The translations under genes and the position numbers were made by a program. A model generated the notes under the pieces. It was not told the origin of the DNA. It made no database searches and saw only the letters and a list, made by a program, of their open reading frames with translations. This document shows, one piece after another, positions 11,382-22,260 of a stretch of 64,000 bases of DNA (positions are counted from its first letter, which is position 1; each line of letters begins with the position of its first letter). The DNA is from Diphasiastrum complanatum (taxonomy: Eukaryota > Streptophyta > Lycopodiopsida > Lycopodiales > Lycopodiaceae). The stretch covers positions 72,049,349-72,113,348 of the forward strand of contig CM055096.1 in the NCBI GenBank assembly GCA_029204225.1, written 5' to 3'.

Positions 11382-12410
11382 CCACATTCATTCTAGAATA
11401 TTTTTATGACAAGAATATTCCCAAGCATGCTTAACCGGATATTGATAATGTAAGAATAAAAGACAATTAGTCTAAGGTTAACTTACAAGAGCTCTTTAAG
11501 AAATTGCATTAAAACTAACAACTTATGTTATAGAGAATTTAGCTTTCGAAAATTAAGGATAATTCATCAACAAGTCCACATCATAATTCTAAATCTAACA
11601 AACAACTTATAGTTTTGAACTAGCGTAGTCTAATTAGATATAAACCAATTCAGTGAAAAATTTCTATTTCAAATTATCAATAGACATGAGTTTTTTATGA
11701 ATGAAATTTCAATTAGATGACAAAATGTTGCTACTAATTAAAGCACCATAAGATCAACAATTCTTGGGCAACTCCCAATTATACTCATCATCTCCCTTCA
11801 ATAACCAAATTTATTTGTATTAACCTTCTTCCACCTTTTACATTGCTTACCAGGAAGAGTTAGCGAAAGATCACTTTTATTAGTCATTGTTCATCATCTA
11901 GAGGGGCATATTAAAAAATATTTGTCTTTCCTAAGCTCTTGGTTCGTTGTGAGCACAAATTTATCAAGATAGTACATCATGTATCATTTATCATGGGAGA
12001 AAGGCATAATCTACAATATACAAACTTAGAGTGAGGACTTACCACCTATCATGGCATGTGTGCCATTAAGTACTAGCAACATTCAACTACTACCTACAAG
12101 AACTTGGTGGTACATATATTTTATAAGCGAGAGCATCCAAAAAGATGTGTTTTCATGTTTATATAATCATTTTAACATAACATTTCATAAAAGAGATGAT
12201 TTAAATAAATTGAAATTTTTAAAAGAAACTTTTAAATTCTCACATTTACATCTATATGTGGATAAATTGCATAAGAATAATCTAGCATATATTATATTCT
12301 ATTTTGCTTTATTATAGTTTATCACTTTTGATCTTTCATTTTAAAATGTGGTTATAGGCTATCTATCATCTTACTACGTCGGCCCACAATTTTAGTTTTG
12401 AGGAATTACA
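11382..12410. other. AT-rich intergenic DNA
   Basis: No conserved frame is recognised. A 88-codon open frame at 12051 is AT-rich and featureless, and I do not call it. Confidence 0.6.
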
Positions 12411-12419
12411 TTGTGAATG

Positions 12420-12890
12420 GAAGGAGCACTTACTTTTGGAAAGACTTATTAAAATTGTTAATGCTTGTTTTTGTTAATCTCTAATGGTGAACTGCACTCA
12501 ATCCACAAAGAAAATCAAGACTTGTTGTATGAGGTTGCCTACGATTCTAGTAATTTGAATATATATTTTTAACAAGCTTTTAAGTCAACCTTGTAAATGA
12601 TTGGACTGATAGGCAAGTAGTATTGGAAGGAGCACTCACTTTTTGAATGATTTATTAGAAATGTTTTTTTAATTGATAATGATGAAGTGCACTCAATCTC
12701 CAAAGAAAATCAAGACTTGGTGTACCATGTTGCTTATGACTCTAGTTTGGATTTTTTTTTAACAAGTTTTTAGGTCAACCTTGTAAATGGAAGGAGCACT
12801 CACTTTTTGAGTGATTTATTTTAGAAAATTGTAAATGGCATTTTTTTCTTTACCCGGTGGAGTGCACTCAATTCACAGAAAATCAAAACT
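12420..12890 (+). repeat. Tandem array upstream of BAHD copy 2 (about 2.7 units)
   Basis: Three successive blocks begin near 12418, 12633 and 12786. Each starts GGAAGGAGCACT(T/C)AC and continues through a TTATTA(A/G)AA stretch, a GTGAA or GTGCACTCAAT segment and AAGAAAATCAA. The third is incomplete. The same unit occurs once upstream of copy 1 (6095-6250). The array sits about 1.1-1.5 kb upstream of the copy 2 ATG, so it could affect expression, though that is only inference. Confidence 0.8.
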
Positions 12891-13159
12891 TAATGATACA
12901 CAATCAAAACGAAGTGTGCACGTGTCACTCTCGAGTCTCGCTCTTTCTAGAAACTACCTTTTAAGTAAACATCTTGGGGTAATGCCCGCACAAGGCTTAC
13001 CTCTGATGAAGATGTGCCATGTCCCGACGAGGGCCTTAATATTATGCCACTTACAATCACTTTTTCATTTTTACCAAAGGAAGGGAGAGTCTCCCTGTGC
13101 GGAATATGCACATCCCTTTTTTTTCATATTTTTGTGCATGCAACATCCGGATGCCATAA

Positions 13160-13600
13160 AGTGCGTGTAAAAAATATTGCCTTTGTTTATGTGCACCTTT
13201 TGCCCTGAAAAGAGCATGTAAAAAACATTTAAGGCAACAAAATTAAGGTTAAAATCAAAAGTAAAATTGTTTTCACATTTTCACCTTATAAAGCCAATTT
13301 AGACTTTTTAGCGAGGAAATGAGACCTCTCCTTAGGCGAAAGTAGTTGACATTTTTTCCACAAACTGAAATATCTTTACATGCGCCTTCCCGTGCCAGCA
13401 AAGATGCATGCGAACCAAATCGCTTTTTCTAGGAGCATCTTCCGCCATCCAAGATCCCGGAAGGAGTTCTGAAGAGTGATGAGTGGCTGATCGGTTCACT
13501 TCCCAATTCTCAACACACAGGAAATTCTGTCCCAGCTCTGAGTAGAATTATTCGGAAACTATCCCAGCTGACTTCTCCTTTTGCTGCAGCTCCTCGGAAG
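13160..13600 (+). promoter_or_regulatory. Promoter and leader exon of BAHD copy 2
   Basis: Homologous to 32740-33193 upstream of copy 3 along its whole length, and to 5250-5419 of copy 1 in the last part. A TATA-like CTTATAAAG at 13285-13293 is kept in copy 3 (32856-32864). A start of transcription some 30 bases later would give a leader exon of about 280 nt ending at the donor at 13600. A G-box core CACGTG lies further up at about 12918. Confidence 0.5.
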
Positions 13601-13898
13601 GTATTTTAATCGTCTCAGGATTTATCACCTCAGTCACCTTAGATTTTGTGTGTAGATTGATACTTCATCTGATGTTTGTACAAACGTATTGAAGGACATG
13701 CCTGGGTGTGAACTCAGTTTAATTGGAGAACAGATAACTGGCCATCAGCGTAGACTGTAATTCAGAAAGTTAATTATCCAAGTTCACTTCTTGATTTGAA
13801 AAATTCAAGAAGTTTGTTAGTCTAATCCAGCGAAAGAATTCTAGGTATGGAGTTGTATTTCTGTTCTAAGCAGTGGTTGGTGTGCATTTTCATGACAG
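13601..13898 (+). other. 5' UTR intron relic of BAHD copy 2
   Basis: Donor GGAAG|GTATTT and acceptor TTTTCATGACAG|AT, at positions matching copies 1 and 3. The acceptor has CATGACAG where the other copies have CATTACAG. Confidence 0.55.
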
Positions 13899-13984
13899 AT
13901 CACAGCTAAAGCCATGGTGCATTTCTCTAAAAAAAATCAAGATGTCATATCTCAGATATGCAGGCAGCCAAAGCAAAAGCTGTT

Positions 13985-14770
13985 CCGGTGCATGGAAGAT
14001 CCTTCGTGGACATCACACTTTTTAGAAGTCTTATAGGCTCCTTAATTTGGCTCACAATAACTAGACCTGACATAAGCTTTAGTGTTCATAAGTTGAGCCA
14101 GGCTATGCAAAATCCTACTATCTATCATTGGAAATTGGCCAAGAGAGTGCTTAGATATATATCTTCAACTTTTGATTTTGTTTTATTGTATAAAAGTGAA
14201 GATCTTTCCATTATTGATTATTCTGACTCGGATTTTGCAAGTGATAGAGCAGATCGAAGATCGACAAGTGCTTATGTCATATATCTTGGAGGAAACTTGA
14301 TATCTTGGCTTTCCAAAAAGCAAGATACTGTATCACTCTCATCATGTGAAGCTGAGTACAAGGCACTCACTACAACAACAAAGGAAGTGCTTTGGATCAA
14401 GAGGTTACTAGTGGAACTAAAGATAATCTTGGAAGAGGATCTACCTATGATCATGTGTGACAACATTTCAGCCCAAGCCCTTGCCAACAACCCGATATTC
14501 CATGCAAGGAGCAAGCATATCGAAGTTGCACATCACTTCGTGAGAGAGAAGCTCATTGGAGGAGAAATCAATTTGGAGCACATTGACACATCATCTTGCA
14601 TTGCTGATATGCTCACCAAACCGTTGAGCAAAAGTTTCTTCATCAAGCATAGAGCCAATCTTGGAGTTATACCAAGATCCATGTTCAAATCAATGTAGAT
14701 TATTTTTAGGAGGAGTGTTAAAATTGAAAAACAAATCATATTGATTTCTTGGCTTGCTACAAATGTTGTA
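13985..14770 (+). mobile_element. Ty1/copia 3' fragment (RT end, RNase H, PPT, LTR start) inside BAHD copy 2
   Basis: The frame from 13958 to 14698 is open for 246 codons. The first nine come from BAHD and the rest from copia: the SLIGSLIWLT.TRPD end of reverse transcriptase, then RNase H with YSDSDFA, SSCEAEY, CDNISAQALA and ARSKHIEV. All expected acidic residues are present. After the stop comes a purine tract (AGGAGGAG, 14709-14716) and TGTTAAAATTG, the likely start of the 3' LTR, which is cut after about 50 bases where BAHD sequence resumes. There is no 5' half of the element. The fragment therefore arrived truncated or was trimmed, rather than by ordinary integration. Confidence 0.9.
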
Positions 14771-15775
14771 CCCAGTTTTGACCGCACCAACCCACGTGCA
14801 GGAGCCATATGTCCACTCACTATCCAATTTGGTCAATTGAATGCTTTCATTGCATGCTATTTGCCTATCCTTTACTTCTTTCGCTCTGGGGCAGAGTCTC
14901 ATGCTTCTGCAACTAAGCTGGTTGCCAGTTTGACACTGGCTTTGGCAGATGCTTTGGAGCTGTATCCTGTATTAGCAGGAAGGTTGAGAAAGGGAAAAGG
15001 GGAACGCCTGGAGGTCGAAATAAACGGGGCCGGCATCAAATTTTCAATACCCACAACAGAAGCTAGATTAGACGCATGGGAAGATCTCCGCTTTTGCTCT
15101 ATGGCTTCGCAGCTGGTTCCAAAAAAGTCTTAATTCATGTCTGGAGAGATGATGATTGGCGCTCCTCTCGCGTGCGTGCAGGTCACAACATTTCAATGCG
15201 GGGGGCTTGCAATCTGCATTAGCTTTTTGCATGGAGTGGGAGATATGCAAGCATTCTCAGAATTGGTAGAGACATGGGCAAGGGCTGCATGCATCAAAAA
15301 ACACCACAATACGACGTCTCTCATCTCCCCTCGCCTCGACACCGCTGCCCTGCTCGAGCCTCGAGATCCTCCGACAATAACTGCACCTATCGATGCACTG
15401 GTGCAACTATGTGGAGATCAGCATCTTGAAAACAAAGAAGGAGAAGAAGAAGAGAGCGTGGCCGCCGGCATCGCCACCGCTGCTGCGTTGCTGCGGATGG
15501 GGGATGCAAAAGTTGCTGAGGCAGTGCAGGAGGTAGAAACGGGGCCATATTCATATGGTCATGCTACCTCATTCGAGGCGGTGGCAGGGCTGCTGTGGGT
15601 GGCAATTACCCGTGCGCGGATCTGCCTCCACACACCAACGCCCGCTTTGCATTGCCAGTGAATATACGTCGAAGGTGGTGCCCTGCGCTTTCGCTACGCT
15701 TCTTTGGAAACGCCTCGCTACCTGCCATGGCCACATCTCTAAGCGGCGACCTGGTGGAGCGCCACATTTCGTACG

Positions 15776-16208
15776 GGGGGGGGGGCGGGGGGGGGGTTTC
15801 CTTGCTAGGCCGGCCCATACCACCAAGGAGGGCCGAGGGCCGAGGGCCTTCCCTTATGTGATGCCATTGTGCGAAGGATTTTTTTTTTTTTTGGCTGTAT
15901 GGTACGGCCATACGCGTGGACTAAATTTTTTTTTTTTTTCTTTTTAGTTTTTTGGCCGTTTTTTTCTTCACAAATTTTTTTACATTTGTGGTGGAATGTG
16001 GATGTGGACAGCCAATGACGGGCTGCCACATAGCACATGCACATTCCACCAGAGGAGAGAGAACGTGCATTCCACCGGAGAGAGGAGAGAGAAAGTTAAT
16101 TCCACATGAGAGAGGAGAGAGAATGACAGATTCCTAGGAGAGAAAATTGGATGGACATTATGCTCCTGGAGGAGGCACAAAATACAAAGGACACCTGAGC
16201 ACAAGGCA
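15776..16208. mobile_element. 433-bp insertion in BAHD copy 2, beginning with a G run
   Basis: Comparison with copies 1 and 2 shows foreign DNA between the codons for SY and the AARLMH segment. GTACG at the left and TTACG at the right are a possible 5-bp target duplication with one mismatch. The insert starts with a G-rich run, has two poly(T) runs, and carries several copies of an ATTCCAC...GAGAGAGGAGAGAGAA phrase (16040-16130). No coding sequence was recognised and the class is unknown. Confidence 0.65.
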
Positions 16209-16849
16209 TTACGTAAGCAACAAGGCTAATGCATGAGAGCATAGTCGCTAATGCGGAGTATGGGCGAGCAGCGGTGGACTCGTTGGAGATGCAGTTGCAA
16301 CAGCATGGGCGAGTAAGCTTGAACGGTATGCTCATGAATGGCCAAGATTTACACGCAAGTGTGATGGCGGGCTACCCCCTATATGACATCAATTTCGGGT
16401 GGGGAAGCCCTATCATTTCGCACTTCTTCTTAACGTTGTGCAGGCCTTGGATGTTAATCAGCTTAATGGTAGCATAGTGGTGATGTTGTCCCCAAGTCGA
16501 GGTCTCACTTGAAAGATTTTTTGATATTTTTGAAGATCCAACACATGAACAAGCTTATCAAAGATCCTTTTTTCTCTCACTATCTACAAGGGGGAAAAAC
16601 AAGTGATAGATGGAATTTTTCCTTCAAGAGTCCAAGTATGAGATGGTGCTCAACTAGTGCACTACCTCCTACATCAAATGGTCCAAGAAGCTTGTGTGGT
16701 TGAAGAAGCTTGTGTTTTAGGGTAGTGGAGCACACAAAACTTACTCATCCCCAAATTGCTTACTTGGCGTATGCACATATTGGCCGCACTACAGTCGAAG
16801 CTTAATTTAGATAAAGTATAAAAACATAGAATGTTGCAAAGACCTCATG

Positions 16850-17030
16850 TATAAACTTGCAATTCTAAGACTTCTAAACTTCTCCACTTCTAACTTAGAA
16901 AGCCTAAGACTCTAAACTTAGAACTCAAGATAACTTAGAATCTTTAATATTCTAAGCTTAAGTTTCTAAGTTTAAGTTCTCTAAGTTAAGTTCTCTAACT
17001 TAGAAGTTTAGAATTTAATTAAGTTTCTAC
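16850..17030. repeat. Dense TTCTAAG/CTTAGAA short repeats
   Basis: More than ten copies of TCTAAG, TTCTAA and their complements are packed into about 180 bp, making the segment quasi-palindromic throughout. Similar but sparser words occur at 26580-26670 on the far side of the gypsy remnant, so both may be decayed LTR sequence. Confidence 0.55.
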
Positions 17031-17148
17031 CCATGGACTTATAACACACATGCCATGGTAGGAGTTTATTAACAAGTACTCACAGTGGGCTTATAATACA
17101 CATGCCACAGTGTTTTATTTTACTTTGATTTTACTTTGTTGCTAACAA

Positions 17149-18048
17149 TTGACTCATAACTTTATTAATATAAATTTGGTGCAGACGCTAAACCTTCCTA
17201 TTCAAAAAAGTAAGAAAAAATATTGTGTGACAATGGCATCGGGAAGCAATTCCGAGTTTATGGATTATGTTGTTCCTGATGTAGAGTTACACATACAAGA
17301 TTACTCTGAAAAACTAGAATTCCATGACGTTGCATTAGCTAATGTAGCTATTGTTCTTGGGCAGCAATGGCATTTTGATAAGAATAAGTCATTGAGAATT
17401 GATTTTGTTGAAAAATCTTTATCTTTTATGCATGAGAATTCTTTGATTAAGATCAAGGCTAGTTTAAGTGTTAAGACTAAAAATTTTAATCCTTATTTTA
17501 AACAGAAACTTAATTCAATAATGAAGAATTCTGATTTTAAAGTTTATTTATGTTTTCATAATGATTTCATTTGCTACAATGATAAAAAAAACTTACCCAG
17601 TGAGAACACTATAGAATTTGAATCCTATAATGAACTTATGCAGGAATTCAATGATGCTTTTTTAGACCTTCCTGTAGGTTTACCACCCGAAACAATAGTT
17701 GATCATAAAATCGACCTTATAATTGGCTCAGTTTCGATCGCACAGTGTCCTTATCGGATGAGTGCATTGGAAGAGACTGAGGTAAGTAGGCATTTACCTA
17801 ATTACCTGAAGAAGGGGTGGGTACAACCTAGTAAGTCTCCTTGGGCATCACCAGTGGTTCTGGTTGCCAAGAAGGATGGGACTATAAGGTTTTGCGTCGA
17901 TTATAAGAAATTGAACAAGGTAACCATTAAAAATAGATATCCACTGCCGCGGATGGATGACCTAATAGATTATCTTGGTGGTGCTAAGTACTTTACCAAG
18001 ATAGTTCTAAGATTGGAATACCATCAGATACGCATTAGGGCAGAAGAT
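17149..18048 (+). pseudogene. Ty3/gypsy protease end and reverse transcriptase N-terminus
   Basis: The frame starts inside the aspartic protease, just after its active-site triad (THNFI follows DSGA in the family). It runs through the linker into reverse transcriptase: [55 protein letters not shown] and GAKYFTKI. It stops being RT at 18048, where the DNA transposon begins, and RT resumes at 23516. Gag, the 5' LTR and the protease start are lost. The segment [17 protein letters not shown] has Val where the first catalytic Asp normally stands. Confidence 0.92.
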
Positions 18049-18476
18049 CATTAGAGAAAATATGGGCCCAAAGAGGTCCTATAAGAAATGCCATGTAGGA
18101 GAGAGAAAAATAACTATAAAGTAATTAAAATATCATTTTCTAACTTCTTTAGTCATCTGCCGACACTACTTTCCATGTAAATGAATGCACCTTAGTTTAG
18201 TTACAACCAACTTCACTGGTGTTTAACCACAGTTAAAGTATAATTTTTTAAAATGCTGAAATATTCCTTCCCAATAGTTGGGAACACTCAAAAAATTGAA
18301 CTAGGAGTGACATTTCAGAAACAAAGCTTACATGGAACATCTCTATCTCCAGGGTCAAACAAGTGTTTAGCGCCATCTCTATCTCCAGTGTTGTTAGCGT
18401 CATCTCCAGCTTTGTTATTGTCATTGTGTTGTTTGTTACTATACTACTATACTGATGACAAAGCTTTATCATCTTC

Positions 18477-20538
18477 ATGTGGATCTGTCACCAGAATATG
18501 CTCCGCTCAAGACAAAATTCAAAGCAACCCAAATTGTCAACTTCTGATATGATCCGATACAGGGAGGAAAAGCTAAAGCATGCAGATCTATGGTCATCAG
18601 GAACATTGTATCCTATTGATCCATGTTCATTGCAACATCCGAATTTTCATTCGGTGAGTCGATTAATAATCTATATGTGTCATGGCAAAAATGGCCTTTT
18701 GGGTTATTGTGAGAATTTGATGCTCTATGGGAATGCACATTCAATGCAAAGACTACATTATTTGGAAGAAGAATCAAGGAAAATATCAAAGGAGTGCAAA
18801 GAAAAGTCTACATTGAAAACTTGTTTGGAAGAAAATGAGATGTTCAAGAAGGAGATCCAAAGGTTGAAATCTTCTTTGCATTACTTTACAACTAGAAATG
18901 ATGAGATAAAATTGCATTCCAATCCATGTGTATCTCATATTTGTCTCTTGTTAAAGATATGGATGTGCTCAACAGAAAGGTCCGAAGCAACAAGAGGAAA
19001 ATACTGGTAACCAAGGATATATGTGATCTATCATCTAGAGGAGGTTATAGAAAAAGACGAATTTGTGCATTCAAGTAAGTTATAGCTTATTTGGTATTGA
19101 ATATTGCTTGAACTATGAGATTCATTCATAATTACTAGTTTTGTTATTTATTCATTTCAACTTTTTATTGATTTGTTTATTATGTTGCTGTGAATACTAT
19201 GAGTGTCCTAATTTCTACTAACATTTTCATGAATATTATGTTTGCAATGCAGATCAGCATTGGTTGCTGAAGACCATTTGGCCGATGAGATTTTCATTGG
19301 AAACTCATTAGGTTCTATCGTGACTTCTAAATCTATGAAATCAATGTTAAACAATAACAAAATGAAAAAGATAAAGGCTTCAGTTACTGATAGCATTATG
19401 AATAAAGTTGGAAAAATATTAGACACTACATTGGTTTAGGGGGCATGTGATTTTTCTAGCATCAGTAGAGAAGCATATGCAACAATGTTTAAGATGATAC
19501 AGGAGGCATTTTCGTTGGTAAGTATTAAAAAGTTTCCAATCCCACGACCATTTCATCTTTTAAAAAAAAGAGACATGTTAAACCAAGGTATGCAGACAAT
19601 CGTTGGTAATCCATCTCATATCAATGAAGTGTATTGCTCAAAAGGAGAATGTCTCGCATATAACAATTCCAACAATTTATTTATTGATATTAATCAGCTA
19701 CTAACATGCATCATAATTTTTTATGGTATTACAAATGAGAATGTCAATAACAAGTTGATAGTTGTTCTCAAGTTAGATGAGTCTAAAATTATAAAAGGAC
19801 AAAAAATGGAGAGAGTCAGTCTTATGATAATGAATGGAGCACTTTCAAATTCAAAAGACTCAGAAGGCCTCAACTTCAGTGTTCAATCAGAAAATGATAT
19901 CTGGTGGTTGGCAGCATTTCAGGTATAGCAGTTCCTTCACATAATCAATAGGGATAATCATTTTAATATGGATTTCATTTGGAAAATCTTCTCTGTGTTA
20001 ATATTATGAGGCTAAATCATGTTTTTATTTTTTCTTTTAGGTGATGAAAGAAGACCATGACATTCTCTCATGGATATTTAATAGAACGTCATATTCAGCC
20101 ACCATAAAAAATCACATGGAGGGAATTCCACTCAATATTTCTGGAATTGGCACTTTCAACATAGAATGGCATTTAGCAGGAGATCTGAAGACATTAGAAT
20201 GTAAGTTCAATGTATCCCATGGCGCTAATTCTAAACACCCTTGTTTGTACTGCATGAAGACAACAAAAGACATGACAAGGAGTCCAAGAATATCAAGAGA
20301 TCGAGAAGATCCTAATTGGAAACTCGTACTACCAATTCCTCTTCAAAATGTTCATATCTGTACATTGCATATAGAGGTGCGTATAATAGAAAAAATAATA
20401 TATCTTCACATCTTGTTTGCATGGAATTTTGAGCCAAAGGCAGATGCGAAGGAAGCTATTTCCAGATTAGAGAATATCTTGTGTAAAACAGGCTTACGAG
20501 TGAATTTGTGGATGCAGTTCGAAGTGCATGGGGTGTAG
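18477..20538 (+). pseudogene. Transposase-like gene of the TIR element (spliced, one stop)
   Basis: Exon pieces join cleanly across typical introns. CATTCAA|GTAAGT at 19075 pairs with GCAG at 19252 and keeps the frame. CAG|GTATAG at 19923 pairs with TTTTAG at 20040 in phase 0. The N-terminal part has a Lys/Glu-rich coiled-coil-like stretch (about 18770-18890). The central exon carries KLDESKIIKGQ, and the last exon carries GDLKTLE, then a CLYC zinc-type pair and PLQNVH..TLHIEVRI. Acidic residues spread over such motifs suit a DDE/D nuclease, but I cannot assign a family. It does not look like CACTA TNP2, MULE or hAT. An in-frame TAG at 19437 breaks this copy. Confidence 0.6.
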
Positions 20539-20900
20539 ATCATATAACACATTATATGGTAAAATTTCGATGTTACACTACTATAGACAAATATGTGCAA
20601 TTAATTTACATACTTTTGGTACTAGTTTAGATTATGTTTTTATGACATGCAGCACATATTACGGCATCATGCGACATTCTTTGCAAGAAATAGTGGAAGT
20701 CTTAGCATATGGTCATCGCGAGGAATGGAAAAATCTCATTGGCAAGCAAGAGCGGCATTTCATAAAAGTACACAACAAGAATCCAAATTTGTCCTAATAC
20801 AAAATCGATGGATTATAAAAAATTTCAAAAAACATGCAAATTTATACAAGCCAATAGGCAATAGACACAAAATAAGATTTTGTATATTAAATAAAATTTT

Positions 20901-22260
20901 TTACAAAGTACAATTGAGCAAAATATACTCTGCTTCCGATACTTTCTCTAATGACAGTTGCAACTTTGAATCATGCAACAATTTCTTTCTTTCGTATGGA
21001 TCCAAGAGCTCATAGTTTTCATGCTTACTCAGATCAACATAGGCATCATAAAATGCAAAATGAGATGATCTGAGCATGGAATGCACTGGTCCATATCCTA
21101 AAATTTTAAGTGCAATAGTTTTCTTTACAAAAATTATTCTATGCACCCTATTAAAATTATGTCCTCCAAAAAAATGGGATAGTGCCTTGATTGCCATAAT
21201 TATTGTCTCACCATATTGATGAAACTTTGAATGGGCAACACTTATCTCATTATTCTTGAAGAACTTCTGATAATGCCCCAGTGCATGATCTCTTGAAAAT
21301 TCTCCAACAAAAGATCTCTGCCCTCCTCGACGAATTGCGAAATCATCAAGGAAAATTGTTTTCTGAAATAAAAAAAATCCAAAGTAAGCTCCAGTATATA
21401 ATCTGACATAACGAATCTACTAGTACATAATAAGATACAAAACTTACGTATTCGGCTTGGTCTTTGCAGAGAGGCCTGTTGCCTTAGAAGACATAGAAGT
21501 CCTTCCCGAAACAGAGGAAGACAAGATTATAGGCTCTTAGTTTCTTCTTGATACTGAAAATATAGGTTCTCAGTTTCTTTCTGCTCTTCTCCTTATGAGA
21601 CCTACATGCATTAACTGAAATGAGGCGGTTGTAATAATTGCAACAAAAGGTTGTTGTAGATACTGAATAGAGATTCATTTGTAAATAGAGATACATAAAA
21701 AAAAAGATACAATCTTACATGTAAACGACCCATTTATGGGATTTTTCTTGATATCAATATAGATTCTTACAATCAGGTTGTGTCCATAGTGTAATACTGG
21801 ACTGCAAATTTTTATATTGATAAAAAGACATGATGATTGACATGTATTTGCTGATAGTGAATCTCAGTGTTCTTCCATAAGTTGGATTGTTTTGTCAATA
21901 TCTCTGCATTTGGTCTCGAGCTCATGTCTTTAATGTACCTGCATAAAACTAATACAAAGTGAATTACAATTAGTATAGAGATTGTATGAGAAAGTTTTTA
22001 TTAAAACTATTCATAAAGAATAGAGTGTTTATAGTTACTTACGAGAGTTTACCATTGAAAATGAATCTGAAGTCTGAAAGTACATCATCTTGTAGGAGCA
22101 ATAGTTCCTGTCTGATGTAATTTAGACTCCAATATTCTTCCACCTCAACACATGTCAAAACTGCATCATTGTATATAATTTCAATATTTTTTCGTTTTGA
22201 ATGTCCACTAGCTTCCAAGTCTTGATCGAGTGGCACCCATTTACCTTTATTTTTTTTTCA
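20901..22260 (-). pseudogene. Second gene of the TIR element, spliced, unrecognised
   Basis: Minus-strand coding pieces end at good donors and start after good acceptors. CTC|GTAAGT at 22043/22042 is followed by TTATGCAG ending at 21939, and another GTAAG donor near 21447 is followed by an acceptor near 21366. The last exon is the best preserved, with the charged motif RRGGQRSFVGEFSRDHALG and then a His/Tyr-rich tail down to a stop at 20901. The first exon has a short FRFIFNGK segment. It runs convergently to the transposase-like gene. An apparent in-frame stop lies in the exon near 21490. Further coding-like sequence on this strand (about 22650-22850) may be an upstream exon. The function is unknown; it could be an accessory protein of the transposon. 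Confidence 0.45.

Larger units (their letters stand above)
13958..16650 (+). pseudogene. BAHD acyltransferase copy 2, disrupted
   Basis: The start ATG and about nine codons lie at 13958-13985, then a copia fragment interrupts. Homology resumes at about 14771. A stop at 15131 lies in AAAAAGTCTTAATT where the other copies read on. The HXXXD motif survives as HGVGD (about 15229-15243). A frameshift lies near 15625. A 433-bp insertion splits the next exon part (15776-16208). The C-terminal part carries NFGWG instead of DFGWG (about 16390) and then frameshifts. It is closer to copy 3 than to copy 1 in the upstream region. With two insertions, stops and frameshifts it cannot make the enzyme. Confidence 0.93.

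Noticed and set aside
12051-12317. 88-codon open frame as a gene
   Set aside because: AT-rich DNA, no domain or motif, and no support from position or repeats.
15555-16044. Overlapping frames in both strands around 15.6-16.0 kb
   Set aside because: They span the BAHD frameshift and the G-run insertion, with poly(Gly), poly(Pro) and poly(Phe/Lys) stretches from homopolymers.
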